The notes under the pieces: model-generated
Told to the model about the DNA's origin: nothing
Seen by the model: the letters and a program-made list of their open reading frames with translations, nothing else
Databases searched by the model: none
Made by a program: the position numbers and the translations under genes
Shown here: in pieces, positions 1-11,903 of the stretch
Numbering within the stretch: position 1 is the first letter of the stretch
Layout of the letters: each line of letters starts with the position of its first letter
DNA from: Buxus sempervirens
Taxonomy: Eukaryota > Streptophyta > Magnoliopsida > Buxales > Buxaceae
Assembly (NCBI GenBank): GCA_947561395.2
Contig: OX387184.1
Span: forward strand, 33,470,766 to 33,534,765
Reading direction: 5' to 3'
Length of the DNA: 64,000 nt

Positions 1-1262
1 GTTAATCTAACCTAGTTCATCATCCAAATCAAGATCTCTTGGCAAAAATCCAATCCCGAAAACAACAAAGAACAGGACTGACGAAGGGAAGAGGGGGCTT
101 ATATCGGGATATAACAAATGGAGAAATCATGGGCGAACATGCTCCCCCTTCGAATCAAACAAGCACGAACAGCAAATAACTTGGCAAAGATAGAAAACGC
201 CCTAGCATGCTTGAAATGAGCTCATTCTTGTTTGTATAAAATAGGGAACATTACCTTGGTTTTAATCCTTTGCAGGGTGTGCGTGAGGCTTCCTGGGAGT
301 GCACAAGCAGTTGATGGAGCCTCCTCCTCGGAGCATCAAGAGTAGGTTCCTCCTTCTCCTTCGAGCATCAAGAGGGGAGGGGGCGAGAAACCGGGGCTCC
401 GAAGGGGGTTAAGGTGTTGTCGGGGAATTGGTAAAGGCCAGGAGTGGCCTTAGGGAGGGGGTCTCGAACAAGGCAAGCTGGGGAAGAAGACTCGAGCAAA
501 GGGAGCCAACACCCAGAAAAGCCCGAACTCAAAAACCGCCAACCAAAAAAAATGCCAACCCCGAACAAGAACCAGGGCTGCTGTATTTATAGGAGGGAGT
601 ATGGGTATCCGCCGAGTTTGGCACCAAGCTCGCGCCGAGTAGCTGTCGCTCGGTGCGAGCGACAAAATGATTAAATCAATTAATGCAGCCGCGGGTTTGT
701 TTAAAAAATCTGAAAATTAAGATATAGTCCCTGGTATATTTTGATTTAATATTATTTTATTTAGATATTTTCAGATTGGTCCCTGGTATCTTTTGAATGT
801 TTGGATGTTTACGGATTTGATCCCCGAGATATTTTCCTATGCAACTCGCCACGTGTGTAGCTTTTTGCCGCGTGTGCAATTTTCCAGTTTTGCTACTCGG
901 AAACTTTGACAGTTCATATTTTCTTCATCCGGGCTCCGATCTAGGCAAACTCAATTGCGTTAGAATCATATCGGAGCCCTCTATCCAATGGCATGGGGGT
1001 AAGCACCTGGATCGGGGTTTAGCCGAAAGTCAACTTTCGGCTCCCCCTCAAGTTTGACCGCCTGCAGAACCTTCATCCGGACTCTGATTCCAGCAAACTC
1101 AGTTGCGTTGGAACCGCATCGGGATTCTCTATTCATTGAGATAAAGCAAGGTGGTCAATTGTCACTTGATCAAAAAGTCAACTTTTCTCCCCTTAGGGTT
1201 TGACTTTCTGCTAGGGTTTTCATTTTCGGCACTTCCAGGGGTGCAAAAATAAGGTGCTTACA
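1..1262 (-). repeat. Family S LTR, partial (cut by window start)
   Basis: The right end reads AAGGTGCTTACA, the reverse complement of the family S start TGTAAGCACC. The first bases align with about 6010 onward in the complete minus-strand copy at 4466-8078, so the rest lies left of the window. A TATA-like TATAAATA is on the minus strand at 584-591. Just upstream of it in transcription sense are two hairpins: 613-632 (9-bp arms, 2-nt loop) and 645-663 (8-bp arms GTCGCTCG and CGAGCGAC). Two copies of the roughly 147-bp repeat carrying a GTTGCGTTGGAACC-like core lie at about 940-1110. I see no gene in it. Target duplication cannot be checked. Confidence 0.85.
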
Positions 1263-1596
1263 TCCATCTTGCCTAATCTAATCATGCAATCCCTATAGAC
1301 CGTTTCCACCTCACTAGTCTCACCCAAGGGCGTATAAATAGACAAAACTGTCTCTAGGCAGGAAGGGACTAACCCAATATGGCATGCACAATCAGGCGTA
1401 ATAAATGAATGGGTAGCTCCCGAATCAAATAGGCTTATGGTAGAATGACCAGAAATAAATATAGTACCTCCTACAACTGCTAGTGCATCTGGCCTGGGCT
1501 GAATGGGTGGGGTAACTGCAAAGGCTTTGGCCTGTAGAGTCTATGGCTGCAGTGGTGCAAGCTGTGACCTCTGCTTTGCTTTCTGTGGTTATCTGT
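1263..1596 (-). pseudogene. Ty3/gypsy gag-protease junction remnant
   Basis: Read on the minus strand, a proline-rich linker (VTPPIQPRPDALAVVGG) leads into an aspartic protease active-site motif, SLFDSGATHSFI, and about 50 further residues before the family S LTR interrupts at 1262. DSGATHSFI is typical of chromovirus-type gypsy proteases, where it processes the gag-pol polyprotein. An in-frame TAG precedes the linker. There is no capsid, RT or integrase here. At about 1596 the sequence switches to family T LTR in the opposite orientation, so this is a scrap joined by rearrangement, not part of an intact element. Confidence 0.75.
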
Positions 1597-2238
1597 ATAC
1601 CAATAACTAAATTCGCCCAGCAGAAAATAAGAAAACAGGCACCAGCCTTGTCACAACTGTGACCCAAAAACCAAAACAAGATGTACCAATTCATATGTCC
1701 AAACTCCAGGTTTCAACGGGCAAATATGTCTTGGATGTGTATCGACTCCATTGATGCACCAAATACCTTCATATCACCCTAATACAAGTGTATGAACTCA
1801 CAAAAACAACTTTGGTTTGAAATAGAATCATTTGGAACAACGGTATCAAGTAAAAGTGCTTCTATGGAAACATCTACCAAAAATCTTTATAAAATTGAAT
1901 TTTAAATATCCGCCAATGCAAATAATCCCCAAATACCCTAAACTTGATGGTACATAGGATAAAGTTGGATAAAAACACTTCCGTAGTGAAAATTTTGGTT
2001 AAAAGGTAACTTTTCAAAAATATGATAGACAGGGTGCTCGAGCGGCAGTTGGACGCTCGAATGGCCTAACAATTTGGTCGTTTCGGGTTGGTCACTCAAT
2101 GGATCTCTTGAGCGATTGTTCGGGCATCAATTCAATCTAGAAAAATTGCTCTCGGGTTCTAATAAAATACAAAGGGCGCTCGAGCGACTACTTGGGCGCC
2201 CTTTGCGAAATTCCATAAAAATTCCACAACTCAATATC
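1597..2238 (+). repeat. Family T LTR remnant, left part (interrupted by copia 1)
   Basis: This stretch aligns by eye with about 54280-54925 of the complete family T LTR at 53415-55809, sharing CACCAGCCTTGTCACAACTG-like and GGGCGCTCGAG-like segments. It stops at 2238 where copia 1 is inserted and resumes at 15891. Its own left end is lost at about 1596. It contains a 15-bp hairpin at 2170-2205 and other CGCTCGAGCG-type palindromes at 2036-2130. No gene is seen. Confidence 0.8.
2170..2205. repeat. Long GC-rich hairpin in family T LTR
   Basis: Arms 2170-2184 (CAAAGGGCGCTCGAG) and 2191-2205 (CTTGGGCGCCCTTTG) pair over 15 positions, with two G-T wobbles and a 6-base loop. A related hairpin lies in the family T LTR at 50408-50448. 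Confidence 0.8.
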
Positions 2239-3272
2239 TGTAAGTGTGAAAACTCACACTCCTGTTATGGCAAATGATTGACAAATTATGTCTTCTAATG
2301 AAGCTTCAAGATTTGCAGATTAAACAATGAAAATTCAGTGAATTCAGTAAAGAAGAAGAAGTTGATGCCACCACACTGCTACCACGCCGCTGCCACCCCG
2401 CTGACAGCGCATAAGGGAATTTGTGTTTTGAAAGAAAGGTTCGTGCACTTGCCGCGTACTCTCCCGCTAGCAGCTCGCTAGCAGTGCGCTTTTAACTGAT
2501 TCAACTTACTCTGAGCGGGACTTGAGTTCGCTACCAGCCGTCTACATCGATCGCTTCACGACGCTACCAGCGCTCGACGCGATCTGAGTTTTATTCTTTA
2601 AATAGACGAGTTGTAATTTTTAATCGTGACTTTTTCTTCGGATCATTTGGATTTCGAATCTTGAGGTGTTTGAGATTCAATCAAATCTTCTTTAGAGAGT
2701 CGGAGATCGAGTGAGGGGGAGATCTGAGATAGATCGCCTGGAATTGAAGACAGAGGATTCTTCTTCAATTCGGAACTTCATCTGATCGTGTGATCGCCTG
2801 GACTGGTGATCGGCCTTGATTGATGCGTAGGTGGATTCCTACTGCATTGGATCGTCTCAGTGGATTCTGAGAGGATTGCTGCGATCTGGATTGATCGTGT
2901 CCTGCAGCTTGTGGATTCAAGCTGTGTTGCAGTTCGTGGATTCGAACTGTGGATCACTGGTGAGTGATTGTTTGCGATCTGGACTGATCGTGTTCTGCAG
3001 CTTGTGGATTCAAGCTGTGTAGCAGTTCGTGGATTCGAACTGTGGATTGCTGTTGAGTGAGTCAAATTGTAAAGGTTAAGTATGTACTCCTTTGTAATTG
3101 TCTTCTCATTCAATAGTGGATTTTGAAGGGTTAGTCGCCTCATATAGACTCGAGGTTTTTCCTGGATCTGGATCCAGGTTTCCTCGTATAATTCTTTGTG
3201 TACTGTTTCCGCATTGTTCAATTCTGAATTGTTATAGATCGTGGACCTATAGAGTAGTCCTCAACTCTTTCA
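2239..3272 (+). repeat. Copia 1 5' LTR
   Basis: It begins TGTAAGTGTGAA and ends ACTCTTTCA, matching 14852-15885 in length (1034 bp). The upstream half carries CGCTGACAGCG, CGCTAGCAGC and CGCTACCAGCG motifs (2399-2572). A weak TATA-like TTTAAATAG sits at 2597-2605. Four hairpins lie at 2905-3042. Short reading frames across the hairpins on both strands are by-products of the repeat and are not called as genes. Confidence 0.95.
2905..3042 (+). repeat. Four-hairpin tandem repeat in copia 1 LTR
   Basis: Two 93-bp-spaced units each hold two 20-nt hairpins sharing the loop TGGATT. Arms are CAGCTTG with CAAGCTG (2905-2924, 2998-3017) and CAGTTCG with CGAACTG (2930-2949, 3023-3042). All seven pairs are intact in each. 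The same array occurs in the 3' LTR at about 15518-15655. Confidence 0.9.
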
Positions 3273-3274
3273 AG

Positions 3275-3286
3275 TGGTATCAGAGC
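3275..3286 (+). other. Copia 1 primer binding site (initiator Met tRNA)
   Basis: TGGTATCAGAGC lies two bases after the 5' LTR. This is the standard plant copia site complementary to the 3' end of initiator methionine tRNA, which primes minus-strand synthesis. Confidence 0.95.
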
Positions 3287-5651
3287 CTTCTCACTTTGAA
3301 TTGCTATACATAGTGTGATCTAGATCTATAGCATGGATTTTGGAAAAGAAGGAGGATCTGCCTCTAGAACTCCTTTATTTGAAGGTAACAATTATTCTTA
3401 CTGGAAAGCAAGAATGAGAGCTTACCTGAAATCAATCGATGAGCGTGTCTGGCTCTCGGTTTGTAATGGTTATCATCCACCTGTGATCACAACAGAAGTA
3501 GGTGTTGTGATCCCTAAACCTCATGATCAGTGGACTAAAACTGAATCTGATCAATGTGGATGGAATAACAAGGCAATGAATGCCTTATTTTGTGCTGTTA
3601 GTGTTGAGGAATTCAGGAGAATTTCCTCATGTGAAGTTGCTAAGGAAGCTTGGGACACTCTTGAGGTCACTCATGAAGGAACCTCAGCTATCAAGCTTTC
3701 CAGACTTCAGAGACTTACTACATCTTTCGAAACTCTATATATGAAAGATGATGAGTTTTATGCGAAACTCTCAGATATTGTTAATTCTAGTTTTAATCTT
3801 GGAGAAAAAATCTCTACATCAAAGGTTATTAGAAAAATCTTAAGATCTTTACCTGAAAGATTCAGACCTAAAGTAACTGCAATACAAGAGGCAAAAGATG
3901 TAGATAACATGAGAATTGAAGATCTGGTAGGATCTTTATAGACTTATGAGCTAGATCTGAATATTCCAAAAAGAAATAAAGGAATAGCTCTAAAATCTGT
4001 AAAATCTGTAAATACTGAAGAATCAGATAATTCTGATGTTGATATGGATGAACTTGTTCTCTTAGCCAAAAAGTTTAAGAAAATGTTTAAAAAGAGACAA
4101 TCCAATTCTTCATCATCCATGGACAGATCAAATAGGAGATCTGATAAGAAAATGTCTGATCCAAGAAAGGAGAAGAAATTTTCTCAGAATGATGAAGTCC
4201 AATGTTACAAATGTAGAGGATTTGGACATGTTGCATCTGATTGTCCCTCAAAGGATAAAAAGAAAAAGACTAATTATCAGGTTACTTGGGATGACAGTAA
4301 CTCTGATAATTCTTCACAATCTGATGAGGATATCTCTGCAAATTTTACTGCTTTCAATTCTTTTTACTCATCCTCTTCTGGTAGTTCAATCTCTGGAATT
4401 GCAGGAGATAATAAAGAGACTTTATCAGATGATGAAGAAGAACTACAAGAAGCCTACAATCAGCTTGTGCGCGCGTGGGAAACGCGGCACGTGGGAAATT
4501 CGGAGTCGCCACCGCCTGATGGGGTGCAGGCGGACACCTGGGTGCCTAATCCTGCCTATTAGGGCTTTTTGGTCTGCGGCTTGAGATTCTAAGTCTGTTC
4601 TCGGTTGTGGTTCGGGGAAGTCCGTAGACACCCCGGTCCACCCCGTCGGATGACGGGTCCCGTGGGTTTATCCTGGTTTGAGTCAGCTTACTTTGGTCTC
4701 ACCCGATTCCTAATCCGATATGCAGTTTGGTTAAGTCTGGTGGGACCACCTAAGTGGTGTGGGTCTCTTTAATTGCTTTTATCTTGATTACTTAGGTGAT
4801 CTGAGTCTAGTTGGGTGGGCCCCGTTGGAAGGCCCACGGGATCCTTGGTGGGCTTAGTCAAGCCCATGTGCCCATGTGGGCCTCGGTCTAAGCCTAGGAG
4901 GCCTTGTGGGCTTAGGTTAATGAGTTGATTTCACTTAATTTATTTAAGTTTGAACTTTTAGGTGATTTTCATGCAAAGGGTTGGACTGCATTGGTTTGCG
5001 GGCCCTTGGGTGGGCCCCCATGGTGGTTGCCAAATAGTATTGATTTATCTTTCTTGAGTTGAGCCAAAATGGATTGGTCATTGGGCTTGGGGCCCATAGC
5101 CCAATTTTAGGCTCGAAAGCCTGAGTTCTAGAAGTGTAGGGCTTGCACCCTAACTTGGGTTGACTAGTGGGCTTTGGTGGGCCCGATAGGCCCTTGCCCG
5201 TGGTCTCGGCCAAACCACGCAATTCATGCATTCATTCCACACAACAAGGTTCGGGTGGGCCACATTGGGTTTGGCCCACCCGGTTCAATTAGTTCACTTT
5301 ATTTAATCTTACTTATTTGCATGCTTTGGGATTCGCTGGGCTTGGTGGGCCCCGTTGGGAGGCCCACTAGTGTACCAAGTTGGACCGGGAGTCCAAGTCC
5401 CATGTCGGGTTTCCGGGTGACCCAAAAACCCTTTTGGTTTATCCGGTTTGGTTCGGAAATATCATTCACATTTAGCAATAATCACAGAAAAAAACACAAG
5501 ATAGACACTCTGTCAGAAAAAAAGCTGGCTCATTGTGCTGGGTCCAAGGGGAGGTACCCGGGGGCCCTGTGGGCGAAGCCCCCCGCGGTACAGTAAAGGG
5601 CATTTTTGGAATTTTTCAAAAATATACCAATTTGGCATGTTTTAGGGGTAT

Positions 5652-5880
5652 GCGCCGACCTCGGGCACTAGGTGCGAGGTCGGCGCGGGCCGGGCGGACC
5701 GAAAACAGCGAAAAACACAAAAAAAAAGAGGTGGGCGCGAGGTTCGCGCGAGCCTCGCGCGAGCTTCGCGCAAGCCTCACGCGAGATGAGCGTGAGCCTC
5801 GCGAGATGAGCGTGAGCCTCGCGCGAGCTTCGCGCGAGCTTCACGCAAGCTTCGCGAGATTCGCGCGAGCTTCGCGGATA
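5652..5880 (-). repeat. GC-rich palindrome array in LTR B
   Basis: 5652-5686 has perfect 12-bp arms (GCGCCGACCTCG and CGAGGTCGGCGC) around 11 bases. From about 5730 to 5880 follow many overlapping GCGCGAGCTTCGCGC-type palindromes with spacer variants such as GCGTGAGCCTCGC. It occupies the position of the second hairpin array in the other family S LTRs, about 1 kb downstream of the TATA box in transcription sense. Confidence 0.8.
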
Positions 5881-6976
5881 CTCGACGCTCTCGGTTTTCT
5901 TTCAAACTCCATTTCTGAGCTGATTTTGAGCTCTGTAACTCATTTTTTAGGCTCTGTAAGCCCTCCCAGGACTTCGGCCACCCCCCCAGAAGACACTTAG
6001 ACTTGCGTTCAAATTAATCTAAACATACTTCATGCTTCATCCTACAACCCAAAATCTCTTAAAAGAAAACAAACCCGATAAAAAACTGGTACAGATGCAT
6101 TAACAGCTTAAAAAAGGAGGGGGGGGGGGTGATGGGAGCATGTTCAAGGGTGCACAAGCAGCATGTTAGCAAACCCAGCAATGTAAAAAAAACAAAAGAA
6201 ACCACATGCAGACATTACATGTACTCCCATCCACGACTAGACCTTCAAGCCGGCACACTAATATCCGAAACATCCGAAGGCACACTAACATCCGAAGAAG
6301 GGAACGAGGATGGGGTTTACAGGGATACAATGGATCAATTGACATGAGGGAACAAACTCCCTTTTAAAGCATAGAAAAAGAGCCCGACCATAGCATTAAG
6401 CATGCCCGGATAGTCTGAGGGGGGGACTCTCTTTCTCAAGCTACCATAAGCTCCCGGTGGGTCTCTTCCTCACTTAGAGACCCTTCATACGTCGAAATAA
6501 AACAAGTGCATACTAAGCTACCATGGGAACAGAATCGTGCCCAAGGACAAAAATAAGCTTGGCAAAATTATTAAGAACTTCTCATTTCAACACATGTATA
6601 TCAGGCATAGTAGAGAATGATACCTGAGGATCCTACAACTTGCTTGAGGCGTGTGGGCTTCTCCCTGCAACAAAGCAAGAGCTGGAGCCCCTTCCTTCGT
6701 GTTCCAACAGCGACCGGCCTCCGCTAGTTTGTGTGGGAGTGAAGAAGAAGCAAGAACAGGGGAGTGTCGGATCAAGGTGGGGAGCTTGGGGAGGCCGAAG
6801 CCACTGAGACAGGTAGGGTTCGGGTGGGGAAGGAGCTTGGGCACTGCACCAGAAATTCTTTAAAACCAAAATTTTCCAACCCTTTGCGCGAGCTTTCGTG
6901 CGGTTTATATAGACCAAGAAGAAAAAAAAGGAGGATCCGCCCACCTCAAAAAAAAAGGGCCGCTCACCTGAAAAAA

Positions 6977-7010
6977 GGGTATCCGCTCAGCTTGAGCTGA
7001 GCGCATACCC
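6977..7010 (-). repeat. Pre-TATA hairpin in LTR B
   Basis: Arms 6977-6992 and 6995-7010 pair at 15 of 16 positions (core CGCTCAGCT with AGCTGAGCG) around a 2-base loop. It lies upstream of the minus-strand TATA-like motif at 6904-6911. Confidence 0.85.
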
Positions 7011-7289
7011 TGCTGCCACGTCCGCGCAAGCGGCACAATGATGAGAAATCATTTAATGCCGCCGCTCGCCGGTCGAAAAATCTAAAAAATTTAGATTTAG
7101 TCCCTGACAATTTTTGGTAAAATCCGATATTCTCGGATTTTTACAGATTTAGTCCCTAGGATATTTCGAATGTTCGGATATTTACGGATTTGATCCCCGA
7201 GATATTTTCCTGCGCAACTCGCCACGTGTGCAGCTTTTTGCCACGTGCGCAGATTGCCGGTTTTGCTGCTTGGAAATTTCGCCAGCTTA

Positions 7290-7985
7290 TATTTTCTTCA
7301 TCCGGACTCCGATCTGGGCAAACTTAGTTTCATTAGAATTGTATCGGACCCTCCATCCCATGACCTAGGGGTAGGCCTCCGGATCGGATTTTAGCAGAAA
7401 GTCAACTTTTGGCTCTGCTCAAGTTTGACCGCCCGCAGAACCTTCATCCGGACCCGATTCCTGCAAACTCAGTTGCGTTGGAACCGTGTCGAGATTCTCT
7501 ATCCAATGACCTAGGGGTAGGCCTCTGGATCGGATTTTAGAATAAAGTCAACTTTTGGCTCTGCTCAAGTTTGACCGCCCGCAGAACCCTAATCCGAACC
7601 CCGATTCCTGCAAACCCAGTTGCGTTGGAACCGTGTCGAGATTCTCTATCCAATGGCCTAGGGGTAGGCCTCCGGATCGAATTTTAGCAGAAAGTCAACT
7701 TTTGGCTCTGCTCAGGTTTGACCGCCCGCAGAACCCTCATCCGGACCCCGATTCCTGCAAACTCAGTTGCGTTGGACTCGTGTCGAGATTCTATATCCAA
7801 TGATATAAAGCAAGGTACTTGGCACGGAATTCGAGGAAAAGTCAACTCTCGGCTTTTCCTTAAGTTTGACCGCCCGCCGAACCTTCGTCCAGACCCCGAT
7901 TCCTGCAAACTCAGTTGCGTTGGAACCGTGTCGAGATTCTCTATCCAATGGCATAAAACGAGGTGGCAAATTTTCACTTGATCAA
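7290..7985 (-). repeat. Tandem ~147-bp repeats in LTR B
   Basis: About five copies of a unit of roughly 146-148 bp. The CGCAGAACC-like mark recurs at 7436, 7582, 7729 and 7877. Each unit has a GTCAACTTTTGGCT segment and a CTCAGTTGCGTTGGAACC segment. Other family S LTRs hold two or three copies of the same unit. The overlapping reading frames here follow the repeat and are not genes. Confidence 0.85.
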
Positions 7986-10900
7986 AAAGTCAACTTTTCA
8001 CCCCTTAGGGTTTGACTTTCTGTCCAGGGTTTGCATTTTTGGTTTTTTTTCTGGGAGCGCAAAAATGAGGTGCTTACACAGCTCTATAAGGAATTTAATA
8101 GAGCTCAGAAGAAAGTCAAGAAACTGAGTAAAAAATTGAAGGAATCAGAAACAGAGAAAAATAAAGCTATTGCAGAAATAGATTCTATAAATCAGAAGTT
8201 ACTTGAAAGACATGCCAAAGAAGATTTTCTGGTAACTTCTTTAACTGAAAAAACTGAAAAATTAAAAGAAAAGGAAGCTCAGATTTCTGTACTTCAAGGT
8301 AAAGTGTGTGAACTTGAGAAAGTGTCAAATTTATGTAAATCTGAAGTTTCAAATTTTTCTGCAGGAAATCCTCAAATTAATGAGGAATCAATTTCAAAGG
8401 AAGTTCCTGAAAGCTCAAATTCTGCTGAAAAGAGAATGAGTGTAAGTAATCAAAACATGGAATCTTCACAGAAAATTTCTGCTGGAGAAGTAAGACCAAC
8501 AGGTAAATCTTCAACTTCTGAGAAATCTAAATCTGTTCAGTTTAGAAAAACTGACAAGTCTAGAAATGCTGATTTTTCTGAACATAGGTTCATACCTGTA
8601 TGCCATCATTGCAATAAAAAGGGTCATATAAGACCAAAGTGTTATGCACTGTATGGTTTCCCTGATGGATATTTTGATAATAAGAGAAAGGTAAACCAAA
8701 GTCAGTCCCTGGACTTATACAACAGATTTGACTCTCTGTTAAAAATGACTGAAACATTAAATCAGGAAGTCTCAAATCTGTCAAAGAAGCTTTCCTCAAA
8801 AACTCAAGTAGTTGATGAAAGTACTTTTCAGAAGACTCCTGAAAAACAGATTTGGGTAAGAAAAGATTCATTAGTTGCTAATGTGGTTCATGTAGCTTTA
8901 AAAGCTCATGATGTCAACATGTGGTACTTCGACAGTGGTTGTTCAAGACACATGTGTGGTCATAAGGATATGTTCAGTACCTTTGAAGAATATTTTGGTG
9001 GAAGTGTTACATTTGGTGATGGAAGCACTTCCCAAGTTAAAGGTAAAGGAACTGTTACAGGTCCAAATGGAGTTTGCTTAAAGAATGTTCTATTTGTATC
9101 TGGTTTGAAGGCAAATCTTATCAGTATTAGCCAATTATGTGATTCCAGATTATTTGTTAATTTTACCAGAAAAGAATGCAAAATATTGGATAAATCTGGT
9201 AGAACTGTTCTTGTAGGTGAAAGAACAAGTGATAATTGCTATGGGATTATTGGAAACAATGAGTGCTCTTTAAAATCCTCCATAGGCAATGAAATTGATT
9301 TGTGGCATAGAAGACTTGGCCACATTAACTATAGAGATTTGTCAAAAATCTCTAAGTCTGAGTTGGTTAGAGGAATTCCCAAGTTTGGAAAAAATAAAAA
9401 GAAAGGAATGTGTGGTCCTTGCAACCAAGGAAAGCAAATCAAAGCCACACACAAGAAAACCAACATTGTAGGAACATCAAGACCATTAGAACTGATTCAT
9501 ATGGATTTAATGGGACCTACAAAGACTGAGAGTCTGGGAGGAAATAAATATATATTTGTTGCTGTAGATGACTACAGCAGATATACCTGGGTAGACTTTC
9601 TAAGAGAAAAATCTGAATGTTTCAACTGTTTTAAACATCTGTGCTGTCAAATTCAAGTTGAAAAGAACTTGCAAATAGGAAAGATTGTTAGAATCAGATC
9701 TGACCATGGGACAGAATTTGAGAATCAAATGTTTTCCAATTTCTGTGAAGAACAAGGAATCAAACATGAATTTTCTGCTCCTAAGACCCCACAACAAAAT
9801 GGAGTTGTGGAAAGGAAGAACAGAGTTTTACAAGAAATGGCTAGAACCATGATGATAGCCAAGAAAATTTCAACAAAATTCTGGGCTGAAGCTATAAACA
9901 CTGCCTGTTACATTAGTAACAGAGTTTATATCAGATCTGGGTGGAAACAAACTCCCTATGAACTTTGGAAAGGAAAACAGCCAAACTTGAAATATTTCAG
10001 AGTATTTGGAAGTAAATGTTATTTCTTAAGGGACAGAGAAAATCTAGGAAAATTTGATTCCAGAAGTGATGAAGGAATTTTTCTAGGATATTCTTCTTCT
10101 AGTAGAGCATACAGAGTTTTTAATTTGCAAAAATCTGTTGTAATGGAATCTATAAATGCGCTAATTGATGATGAAGGTATTGACAGTGAATTTTTGCAGG
10201 CTGTAGATGAAGAGGATGAAATCAGAGATGCTTCCTCAAGCATTGAAGTGGTTCCTCTGACTAGAACTCTCAAAGACCACCCAACTGAGCAAATTGTTGG
10301 AAATATTTCAGATGGTGTCAGAACAAGACATCAGGTACATAATGAGGTAAGATTTTCTTCTTATCTCTCTCAATTTAAGCCAAAATCTTATAAAGATGCA
10401 TTGTTAGATGATTCTTGGTTGAATGCTATGCATGAAGAACTGAATCAATTTACTAGAAATAATGTTTGGGAATTGGTTGAAAGACCCTCTGATCTGAATG
10501 TGATAGGAACCAAGTGGATTTTTAAGAACAAATCTGATGAGAATGGGATAGTAACCAGAAATAAGGCTAGGCTTGTTGCTCAGGGGTATACTCAAGTAGA
10601 AGGAATAGATTTTGATGAAACCTTTGCTCCTGTAGCTAGGTTAGAATCAATCAGATTACTGTTGTCTATTGCATGTTACTTGAAGTTTAAACTGTTTCAA
10701 ATGGATGTTAAGAGTGCATTCTTGAATAGATATCTGAATGAAGAGGTCTATGTAGAGCAACCTAAAGGATTTGAGGACACAAATCATCCTAAATATGTCT
10801 ATAAACTGAACAAAGCCTTGTATGGTCTCAAACAAGCTCCTAGAGCTTGGTATGAGAGACTTACCTTCTTTTTACTTGAATCTGGTTTTATGAGAGGAAA

Positions 10901-11903
10901 TGTGGATAAAACTCTCTTTATTCAAAGAGAGTCCAAACATATTTTGATTGCTCAAATCTATGTTGATGACATAGTGTTTGGGTCCACTTCTGAAAATCAT
11001 GCTCACTCCTTTGCTGATTTAATGAAAAGTGAATTTGAAATGAGTATGATGGGTGAAATGAATTTTTTCTTAGGTCTTCAGATTTATCAATCTCAACAAG
11101 GAATTTTTTTCTCTCAAGCAAAATATTCTAGAAATCTTGTTAAGAGATTCAGCTTAACTCATGCTAAACATGCTAGGACTCGTATGAGTACTAGTTTAAA
11201 ACTTGGAAAAGATGAATCTGGAAAGGTTGTAGACCCTACCCTGTACAGAGGAATGATTGGGAGTCTACTGTACTTAACAGCAAGTAGACCTGATATAAGC
11301 TTTAGTGTGGGAGTCTGTGCTAGATATCAGGCTAATCCTAAAGAATCTCATTTGAATGCTGTAAAAAGGATTATAAAATATGTGAATGGGACTATTGATC
11401 TGGGAATCTAGTTTTCCAAAGAGACAAACCCACATCTTACTGGATACACTGATGCTGATTGGGCTGGGTGTATGGATGACAGAAAAAGCACCTCTGGTGG
11501 TTGCTTTTACATGGGAAATAATATCATTGCCTGGTTAAGCAAAAAGCAAAACTGTGTTTCTCTGAGTACTGCTGAAGCTGAGTATATTGCTGCAGGAAGC
11601 AGCTGTACTCAACTTATATGGATGAAACAAATGTTATCTGATTATGGGTTAGATCAAGATCAAATGATTCTCTTCTGTGATAATCAAAGTGCCATAAATA
11701 TCTCTAAGAATCCTGTTCAACACTCAAGGACCAAACATATAGATATTAGGCATCACTTTATAAGAGAGTTGATTGAAGACAAAACTGTTATGATTGAATA
11801 TATATCTACTGAAAAACAGTTGGCTGACATTTTTACTAAACCTTTAGATCAGAATAGATTTGAAACTCTTAGGAAATCCCTAGGAGTATGCTCTCAAAAC
11901 TGA

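Larger units (their letters stand above)
4466..8078 (-). mobile_element. Solo family S LTR B, inserted in copia 1 gag-pol
   Basis: 3613 bp, minus orientation, from TGTGCGCGCG to AAAATGAGGTGCTTACA, flanked by CAGCT at 4461-4465 and 8079-8083. Joining the flanks gives the uninterrupted codons seen in copia 2. No internal coding region is present. A TATA-like TATATAAA is on the minus strand at 6904-6911. It carries hairpins at 5652-5686 and 6977-7010, a GC-rich palindromic tract at 5730-5880 and a tandem array at about 7290-7985. A GTGGCGACTCC-type motif (minus strand, about 4503-4514) lies near its 3' end. Small reading frames inside are not supported as genes. Confidence 0.93.
3333..11903 (+). 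pseudogene. gag-pol: Copia 1 gag-pol, split by a solo LTR and with nonsense codons
   Basis: The polyprotein starts at the ATG at 3333 (MDFGKEGG) and ends at the TGA at 11901-11903. Removing the insertion at 4466-8078 plus one target duplication leaves one frame of about 1650 codons. Order: gag domain; CCHC knuckle CYKCRGFGHVASDC; acidic/serine region; coiled coil; second knuckle [14 protein letters not shown]; protease ([11 protein letters not shown]); integrase zinc finger and core ([22 protein letters not shown]); RT with QMDVKSAF and YVDD; RNase H ([16 protein letters not shown]). Breaks are TAG at 3939 in gag (copia 2 has CAG) and TAG at 11409 before RNase H (copia 2 has TCG). A 12-nt loss in gag removes four residues present in copia 2. 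AFLNR replaces the usual AFLNG in RT. Confidence 0.93.

Noticed and set aside
2778..3221. Minus-strand frame of 147 residues across the copia 1 LTR
   Set aside because: It is antisense to the LTR hairpin repeats. Its repeated peptide mirrors the DNA repeat and no domain is seen.
5174..6000. Frames in LTR B rich in Arg/Ala/Ser
   Set aside because: They read through the GC-rich palindromic array. No start context, no domain and no conservation in other family S LTRs.
8031..8078. Apparent pol start within the solo LTR B end
   Set aside because: The LTR tail happens to be in frame with pol. The true polyprotein begins at 3333 and is interrupted here.
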